Assembly: GCF_003597395.2 (NCBI RefSeq)
Contig: NC_133778.1
Coordinates: 10,694,743-10,758,742 of the forward strand
Reading direction: 5' to 3'
Length of the DNA stretch: 64,000 bases
From: Chelonoidis abingdonii
Lineage: Eukaryota; Chordata; Testudines; Testudinidae
Of this stretch, positions 57,338-64,000 are shown in pieces. How positions within the stretch are numbered: position 1 is the first letter of the stretch; every line of letters starts with the position of its first letter. The translations under genes and the position numbers were made by a program. Under the pieces are notes generated by a model, which made no database searches, had not been told where the DNA came from, and saw nothing but the letters and a program-made list of their open reading frames with translations.

Positions 57338-58719
57338 GTATTTTGTGTGTGGGAGAGTGTGGGTGGAGGAGGGAGGGGAGTATTTCCTTTCATTAGTATT
57401 AAATTTCTGCTTCACAATTAAAATTTGCTCTTTCGCTCAGGTCAGTTATTCAGTGCACTTGGAAGATTTGCCAGAGCATGTTGCATTTTAACGAAAGGGA
57501 GGTTGCAAAAGGGTTAGTGGCTTGACATAAGGAGGTATCTGACCCTGTTCTCATTGCACCATACTGAAAGAAACAGACAGCACACTGCTACAAGAGAAAA
57601 TGTGAGGCTTGCTGCAAGAATCTTCCAGAGGGCAGTTACTATAAAATATCCATCTTCCTACAGCATGAACCACAGTCCCTGCTTTCCAGCTGCTTTGAGA
57701 GCCAATGCAGAGGTTAACAGCTGCTGTTCACTGCCTATAGACTTTGCAAACTAGTCTGGCAGCTTGATCCACACAATTAGTTAACCAATTTACAGCTTGG
57801 TTTGGTGGGAAAAGTAAGAACCTGATCCAAAGTCAGTGGGAGTCTTACCACTGACTTCACTGGCCTTTAGAGTCAGCTGTAGAGCCTCAGCACAGGAGAC
57901 ACTGGTTCAAAGGTGACACTGATGAGTGCACCCTTCCTATCCGAGGCCATAGAAGATTAGAGGAGGCACATTTATACTTCAGTGATGCAGGGGAGGAATG
58001 AAGAGGGTATAAGCACAGCCCCCGACCGGGAAAAGGTCTCTTGAATCAGTAGAAGTGTTACAAGTGTCTCTGGTCTGTGCTCTTCCTGAAAGGTGAGCCA
58101 TCAAAATTATTTACACTGCACAGTGATGAGGCCATTTGGCGTGCAATAAAAAGGAGGAAATGATAAAATTTGTTCACCTCATGCATCATTTGCAAATGGG
58201 CAGAAGCACCCTGTGGGTCATTTACAGCATGTTATAGGACGAGCTCTTCAATATTTCAGCACATCTTTATTATTTGCTTTTACGATCCCACTATGGCTTA
58301 CACGTGGTTTTTCCGAGACTGATACCTTTCTCTTTTGTTCTTGAGCAGGGGGAAAAAAAACACACCGAGGAAGATTTATTAGCATGATAAAGAGCAAAGG
58401 AATTTGAAACATCTCATTTTAGTTGGGTATTTTTATATCGTTCAGTTTCCATCTAAAGGGCAGGATTTATATTAATAGAGAATGTATTCCCCAGGTTTCC
58501 GAGCACTGTTAAAGACTTCGGCAATGGTGGAAAGTCTCTTTGGCAGAGAAACGAATCAAGGATTTTTCTGTTTGCTAGAGCCCATCCAACTGTTATGATT
58601 TGTAATACAATAGTGACCAGATGTCTGAACTGTCAAGGCTGAGTATACACACACATACCAAGAGACAGGCCTGCCCCAATGAGTCCATAATCTAAATGGT
58701 ATGTGGGCTGGGGGAATCA
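57338..58719. other. Intergenic, no gene seen
   Basis: Short ORFs only. 57815-57870 holds a copy of the dispersed palindrome ('gatccaaagtcagtgggagt' against 'accactgacttcactggcc'). Confidence 0.4.
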
Positions 58720-58724
58720 GAGGC

Positions 58725-58965
58725 ACAGACAAGCCATGGGACTTGTCCATGGCCACACAGCAGGTCAGCGGCCATGAGCAGAACCAACGGGTCTCAAGTG
58801 CTGGTCCAGTGTCATGTCTCCTCCACTGAGTCACTGCAATTATTATTTTTCATTCTGTACATTACAATAGCACCGAGGAGCCAAACCTGAGATAAAAGCC
58901 CTAGTGTACTAGGTGCTGTACAAACACTAGGTAAGAAACAGTCCCTGCCCCCAAATGGGAGGTCA
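58725..58965 (-). repeat. Old SINE/LINE-like repeat
   Basis: The plus strand has 'catggccacacagcaggtca' (reverse of a MIR-type 'tgacc...gtgtgacc' region). It is followed by 'aggtgctgtacaaacactag', typical of an ancient amniote repeat. Family uncertain. Confidence 0.45.
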
Positions 58966-58969
58966 TATT

Positions 58970-59485
58970 ACCTCTGTGGTTGGCAGGGGTGGAGTATGGT
59001 GTCCAGTTCTGGGGTTCACAATTCAAGAAGGATGCTGATCAACTGGAGAAGGTTCAGAGAAGAGCCAAAAGAATGATTAAAGAATTGGAAAACATGCCTG
59101 ATAGTGATAGGCTCCAGGAACTCATCTGGTTTAGCAAAGAGCAGATGTAAACAGGTGGTTGATCACAGTCTAAGTACCTACAATGGGAACAAATGTTTAA
59201 TAACAGGGCCTTCAATCTAGCAAAGATATAAGAAGATCGAATGGCTGGAAATTGAAGCTAGACAAATTCAGACGGAAATGAAGTGCCAATATTTAGCAAT
59301 AAGGGTAATTAACCATTAGCACTTACCGGGGTGGTGGTGGTGGATTTGCCATCACTGGTAATGCTAAAATGAAGATTGGAAGTTTTTTAAAGGGATATGC
59401 TCTAGTTCAAACAGGAATTAATTCAGGGAAGTTCTACGGCCTTTGTAATGGAGGTGGTCACACTAGATGATCCATGAGGTCTGTT
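58970..59485 (+). mobile_element. CR1 LINE fragment, ORF2 end
   Basis: Plus-strand translation from 58990 gives VEYGVQFWGSQFKKDADQLE followed by KVQRRAKRMI, the conserved end of CR1 reverse transcriptase. It is followed by a decayed C-terminal part and tail ('gtcacactagatgatccatg'). Frameshifts are present. Confidence 0.75.
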
Positions 59486-60848
59486 ACAGAACCAGAAACT
59501 GAGCCCAAATCTCCCAAGTTCCAGTCCTCTGCTTTAACCCACAAGAGTAACCTTCCTCTCTGTTACCTAACACATTCAGTCTCTATCTGTTTATGAATGT
59601 GTCGCAAGCTGCTTACAGATTGCATTTGATATTTGAAGTTATCTGCTGAATAATTTTTGCAATTCATTGTGACTATTTGAAGCCCAAAACTGGATACCAA
59701 GATCACATGTTATTGCCTCGTTTCCCTCATGAGATGAACGTGTCTCCTCGAATTATGCCTCCAGTACACATACTCACATTTGCCTTCCTAGTCTGTCAAT
59801 CTAGTGCTTTTCTAGCTAGCTCTGGTTAGCTGATTCCTGCTACTCACACTCCAACTGTGATGCAGAAGATATTTCATTGTGTGCATATCCCTTATTGATC
59901 CCAGTGGGCCAGATTCTGATACCTGTTGTATTAATTTAGATGGAATACATGGGCCCAAAGAGTCAAAATTGTTAACATGACTCTGAAACTTTAAAACATT
60001 AAACAGTTTTAAACAAAGTTTGGGGTTGGGTAGACAGAGAGCTCAGCTTGCTTAGTACCATGGCAAACTCCATTAAAAATTCTTTTTAAACTTTTAATTA
60101 AATATACAGAAGAGAAAGATAAACAGCTACAGTATCTGAAGTATAAACTATTAAGTAAGGCTTTCATTGTAACAACATCCCTTGTTCCCTTTAGAAGGAA
60201 AAAAAACCCTTGTTTAACAGTCTTTTAGGTGGTATTGGAGATGATAATAAGTGTCTTTTCTGGGGAAAAGAGAAGATAGTTGAGATGGGCTGAGTTGTCG
60301 TTACCCTCATGTTGGGTAGCACCATCCTCAGTAGTCCGGTAACTTCAGTAGGATTATTTGTGGCACAACATCCTGTTTCACATGAATTAGGGTATAAGAA
60401 CCTGCCCCTTACACTGCAAAGAAGAGTGAATGGGACTGTTCTATGTGGCTTTCTGCAAATGACTGGCTGTTTCTTATGCTGTATGCACAGAGTATGCAGT
60501 CTATGGACGTTACCTTGGAAACGTGTGATCTTTGAAGTTTCTCTTATGTGTGGCACTGTCTGCAATCTTGTCACTTGAGTTTGCATAACAAGAATCCCTG
60601 TCCATAATTCTTGGCTCGACAGCGCGGAGACAGAACTGGGTCTGTGAAGAAAGTGAAGAGTGCAGACACTGCAAAGCACTTCGCGGTGACTCACAGCCCA
60701 TCCATAGTTTAACAGCCATATTTTCATCTGCTTACCATAAACATTTATACTGTATTTAGAAATCCAAGCTAGCTCCAATCTTCTTCCTTAGGTTTATTCA
60801 GATGATACCCTGGATTCAGAGACAAGCCTCCCTCATTTAGGCCCTGTC
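59486..60848. other. Intergenic, no supported gene
   Basis: Apart from the unexplained 195-codon frame at 60191-60778, nothing is recognised here. Confidence 0.4.
60191..60778 (-). CDS. Unrecognised ORF, 195 codons
   Basis: An uninterrupted minus-strand frame beginning with Met. It has several Cys and basic residues but no motif or domain I recognise. It overlaps shorter ORFs in other frames and no splice pattern or neighbour supports it. It is probably chance, and is listed because it is among the longest open frames outside known elements. Confidence 0.12.
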   Translation of the reverse strand: MELAWISKYSINVYGKQMKIWLLNYGWAVSHREVLCSVCTLHFLHRPSSVSALSSQELWTGILVMQTQVTRLQTVPHIRETSKITRFQGNVHRLHTLCIQHKKQPVICRKPHRTVPFTLLCSVRGRFLYPNSCETGCCATNNPTEVTGLLRMVLPNMRVTTTQPISTIFSFPQKRHLLSSPIPPKRLLNKGFFSF

Positions 60849-61313
60849 TGTCACAGGGTAGCTGGTCCCTGCAGATAGACGAAGCCCAGTGTCCCTGGAC
60901 CACAGCAGGTGAATCCAATCCAGCCAATTAAAGAGGGCCAAGATACACCTTGGCTTGGAAAGGGCTGCTGGGCCTGAAGAAGGACTGAGACAGGCCAAGC
61001 CCTGGGGAGCAAAGACCACAACAGAGCAGAGTGAGCTCCTGTTGTGGGTCCCTGGGGCCAGAGGCTCAGGGAAGGAGCCCTGTGGCTGCTGCTTCAGGAA
61101 GGGAGCAGAGCCACCAGAGGGCTGGGAACCTGCCAGGAGCTGGAATGCCAGAAACTCCTGGGAGGGGTGGCCCTGAAGCCTGGGGCTGAGGACGGAGTTA
61201 AGACTGTTTTCTGCTTGTTCGAGAACCTCTGTTAAAGAAATAAACCTCCTTGACTGAGACTGGGTGTGGCAGTACATGCTTTGGAGCCAGGGAGAAGCTC
61301 CAGCCCTGGTGAC
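60849..61313 (+). repeat. Solo LTR-like element with poly(A) signal
   Basis: It begins TGTCACAGGGTAGCTGGTCC and ends near CCCTGGTGAC. Near its 3' part it carries AAATAAACC (about 61237), the usual LTR poly(A) signal. I recognise the family from turtle sequence. Flanking duplications were not confirmed. Confidence 0.6.
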
Positions 61314-61959
61314 CGGCCCAAACCCTGTAAACTTTGAAAGCTCAGCTCCACACCTCTTTGAGAAAATGGAACCAACTGTGCCCTCACTGCAGCTCTGCCA
61401 TGTGTTGTTAAAGAATCACCTGGCTTCATTTATACATCTTCTGGGGTCTGCCCTGGACAGTCCTCTACACAGTGCCAAAGTCATCCAGTCACCACGTCTA
61501 GCTGAACTGAAGGGCCTGTTTTCCATTCTCACTTTCTGTAGGGCCTGTCTGCGCATGTGACACAGTATCACCCCTCTTTCTAGACTCTCTCTTTCCTAAG
61601 ACCTCCAAGACGGTGTATTCTTCTGATTCATCTCCTCCTTCTTCCACTACTTCTCCATTGCCTCCTTTGGGGACTCTTCCTCCACTGCTCTCCCACTCCC
61701 TGCAGGAATCCCTAAGGTTTCTGTTCCTGAGCCGGTCCTCTGCACCCTTTACACTTCATACCTCATCTGCTCCCACAGCTTTAACTATGACTTCTCTGTG
61801 CACAGTTCACAAATCTGCATCTCCATCTTTACACAGTTCAGTCGTATGTCTCTGAGAATCTCCCTGACATCTCTCTCTGGATGTAACACCACCAATTCAA
61901 CTGAGCATCGAACCTAAACCTTCCCCCTGCTCTTCACCATGCTCCCTGGCATGTAAGTT
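61314..61959. other. Intergenic, no gene seen
   Basis: Pyrimidine-rich stretch at 61560-61850 gives a Ser/Pro-rich artefact ORF. No motif. Confidence 0.4.
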
Positions 61960-61964
61960 AGCAA

Positions 61965-62115
61965 CCTGGCTGTAGCACGGTCCAATGGATAGGGCCCCAC
62001 ACTGAGAGTCAGAAGACTTGGGCTCTGCCATTGACCTGCTATGTGATCTTGGGAAAGCTTCTGAACATCTGTTTCCACATCTGTAGAATGAGGCCAGTGG
62101 TACACAGCTCCCTTT
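61965..62115 (+). repeat. MIR-like SINE
   Basis: It contains 'gagagtcagaagacttgggc' followed by 'tctgccattgacctgctatgtgatcttggg', matching the core of MIR-type SINEs. Confidence 0.65.
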
Positions 62116-62744
62116 GTAAATCAGGCTGAGATCGGTGAATTATATCATAACTGAGTATTAATACGGGTGCATTAAATTCCAGCGAGCTGTTACATCTGAA
62201 TTTCTTTAGATGCACGAAAGCAATGTTTAGCAGCAGTGTTTTCTGTTGATTCCTTCCTTTCATCTCTTTCTTTTGATGGAAACAGACAGAATTTTTTATG
62301 ATTCTCTAACAGACAGAAATGTCTATGATTCTATAATTTGATTAGCTTGTCATTACTATGAGTCATGAATTGGCACTGAAGAGTTAAAAAAACCCACGCA
62401 AACACTCGGCAACGATCTGGACAATGACATGCAGAGATATGACTTGACATGTAAAATAACTACAATCAGCATGATTTATTGATTATACCCCATTATATGA
62501 CAGGAACTAAGTTTGTTGTTCACTAAAATACTGACTCAAGCTGATCAACAACCGAATATATCCTGCGGAAAAATAATCCAAAATCATTGGAGAAGGATGT
62601 ATAGAAAGCAACTCCTGACGAGAATAGGCAGTATATTAGACATGAGTTTGCAGGGTGATATGGGTAGAAAAAAGGCCAGTGCAAATCTGAGACTACATGG
62701 AGGAGATCAAACTTGTAGTGACTGATCATGGGAAACATAGTTTT

Positions 62745-63000
62745 TCAGTGCTAGGGCAGCAGAAAGGAGGGGTGGTCCAATGTTTAGGGCACTAACTTAG
62801 AACTCAAGATACCTGAAGTTAACTCCCTGCTCTGCCACAGACTACGTGGGTAACCTTGGGCAAGTCACTTAGCCTCTCTGTGCCTCGGTTTCCCACCTGT
62901 ACAATGGGGATAATAGCGCTGCCCTGCCTCACAGGGTTGTTGATAACATATTCTCACGACTGGGAGGTGCTCAGATGCTACAGTAATGAGACCATATAGG
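62745..63000 (+). repeat. MIR-type SINE
   Basis: It has 'ctgctctgccacagactacg', 'cttgggcaagtcacttagcc' and 'cctcggtttcccacctgtac', a clear MIR core. It is followed by 'aatggggataatagcgctgc' and a tail. Confidence 0.8.
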
Positions 63001-63879
63001 TCGTATAGCTAGATTGGTCACTCCCTGTGCTGGATTTAAACTATGGAGGATGGCTTTTGGGTGGCCTGTGTCAAATGACTTGGTGGACTCAGTGCAGCTC
63101 TCTGTGTTCAGATATCCATACCACAAAATCCAATATATAGCCTGTGTCATGCAGATCAGACTAGATGGTAATAATGGCCCCTTCTGGCCTTAAAATCTAT
63201 GAATAAATATTGCACTAGCCGGCAGCCTTAATGGCACTCAGAATTGAGGCTGAGAACAGGATGGATATGGAATTGGAGCTTCTCTCTTATCCCTAGAGGT
63301 TGTCCTACTAGGTGCAATTGGGGCATACTGGAGGAGCACCAGGAGGAAGCTTGCATCACCACCACATATGTTGCACCTCTTCTGAATGGACAGCTTCAGT
63401 TTCCTGGATTGCAAACTTTTCTCCAGTATTAAATTAACCATGCCACATTTTAAGTGGTGGTTATGAACTAACAAATCCTAGAATAATAATAATAAATAAA
63501 TTAGTGGCAAAGCCTCTTTTTCCTCCCCTTTTCATTGTGCTCACATACTGGCTGAAAAATATATTGGATATGATATCTGCTCGCATAAGCAAAACTTAAA
63601 TAGTATCAGGCAGCTATAGTACTAAAGCAAATGAGTGTTCATGCTGCATACAGTCAACTGCACTTAGTGCAATTGCTTTTGGGTTTTTTAGGTCTGACAT
63701 ATGATGATATGCTCTGAAGTACAATCAAGCTACTCCACAATGAGCTTTGTCAATTAAATTAAGAGCAAAAGATCAACTTAATTCATTTTTTTACAAGCCT
63801 TCTCTCTTCCACGCTGACTCGTGAAGGGCATATCTGTGGTAAGAAAGGAAGAAAATAAGAGTAAGTGACTGATCATTTA

Positions 63880-63965
63880 GGCCCGAACCCAAAGCCCGCT
63901 GAAGACAATAAAAAGCTCTCCATTGTTTTCAATGGACTTTAGATCAGGCCTTTGGAGCTTAGAAT
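63880..63965. repeat. Dispersed palindromic repeat copy
   Basis: Arms 'aacccaaagcccgctgaaga' and 'tttcaatggactttagatca' are imperfect inverted repeats. The same design occurs at 48905-48985 and partly at 45435-45493 and 57815-57870. Probably a MITE family. Confidence 0.5.
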
Positions 63966-64000
63966 TAGCAATCAAAGGTCCACTAGCATAGCTGCAAAGG

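Noticed and set aside
1..64000. CRISPR arrays, operons, prophage or bacterial mobile elements
   Set aside because: No regularly spaced repeats or densely packed genes. Content is vertebrate-type with introns and retroelements.

Overview
This window looks like non-coding, repeat-rich nuclear DNA from a reptile, most likely a turtle. It has vertebrate-type split genes with GT/AG introns and no bacterial-style gene packing. It carries CR1 LINEs, MIR-like SINEs, a Penelope-like element, Gypsy LTRs and several hAT MITE families that I recognise from memory as typical of turtle genomes. The species assignment is inference.

Only one cellular gene family is supported: two complete minus-strand copies of a class I SAM-dependent methyltransferase. 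It resembles the small vertebrate family usually labelled 'putative methyltransferase DDB_G0268948'. Copy 1 has six coding exons at 20049-25301 and copy 2 has six at 33198-37253. Every coding exon pair has the same length (111, 161, 214, 101, 138 and 91 nt), so each copy predicts 271 residues with no stop or frameshift. They sit in a tandem segmental duplication whose unit runs from a 3' flank (starting about 18893 and 32033) through the gene to a shared 5' flank. That 5' flank occurs three times: 26500-28505, 28741-31970 and 38430-41850. The last two appear identical by eye over about 2.77 kb, and the middle one starts immediately after an isolated N at 28739. The array is therefore either very recently duplicated or misassembled, and a third gene body may be missing.

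Left part (1-17.2 kb): a minus-strand Ty3/Gypsy element enters from the left edge. It shows a 5' LTR, a tRNA-Leu-like primer site, SCAN-like gag, a zinc knuckle, a protease and then integrase directly after protease, the order of the Gmr1 clade. From about 7.4 to 17.2 kb lies a decayed RNase H-bearing non-LTR retrotransposon (I-like), cut apart by several LTRs, a CR1 piece and a hAT MITE.

Right part (41.8-64 kb): a hAT transposon with DUF4371/ZMYM-type transposase remnants (45494-48514, near-perfect 8-bp target duplication) carries a Penelope-like element inserted in its reading frame, flanked by a 9-bp repeat. The Penelope 3' end folds like a hammerhead ribozyme with one altered core base. 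Further MITEs, an LTR inserted into CR1, a MITE inside a MITE, two CR1 3' ends, an LTR and MIR-like SINEs follow. The rest, especially 53.8-57.1 kb and 59.5-60.8 kb, holds nothing I recognise.
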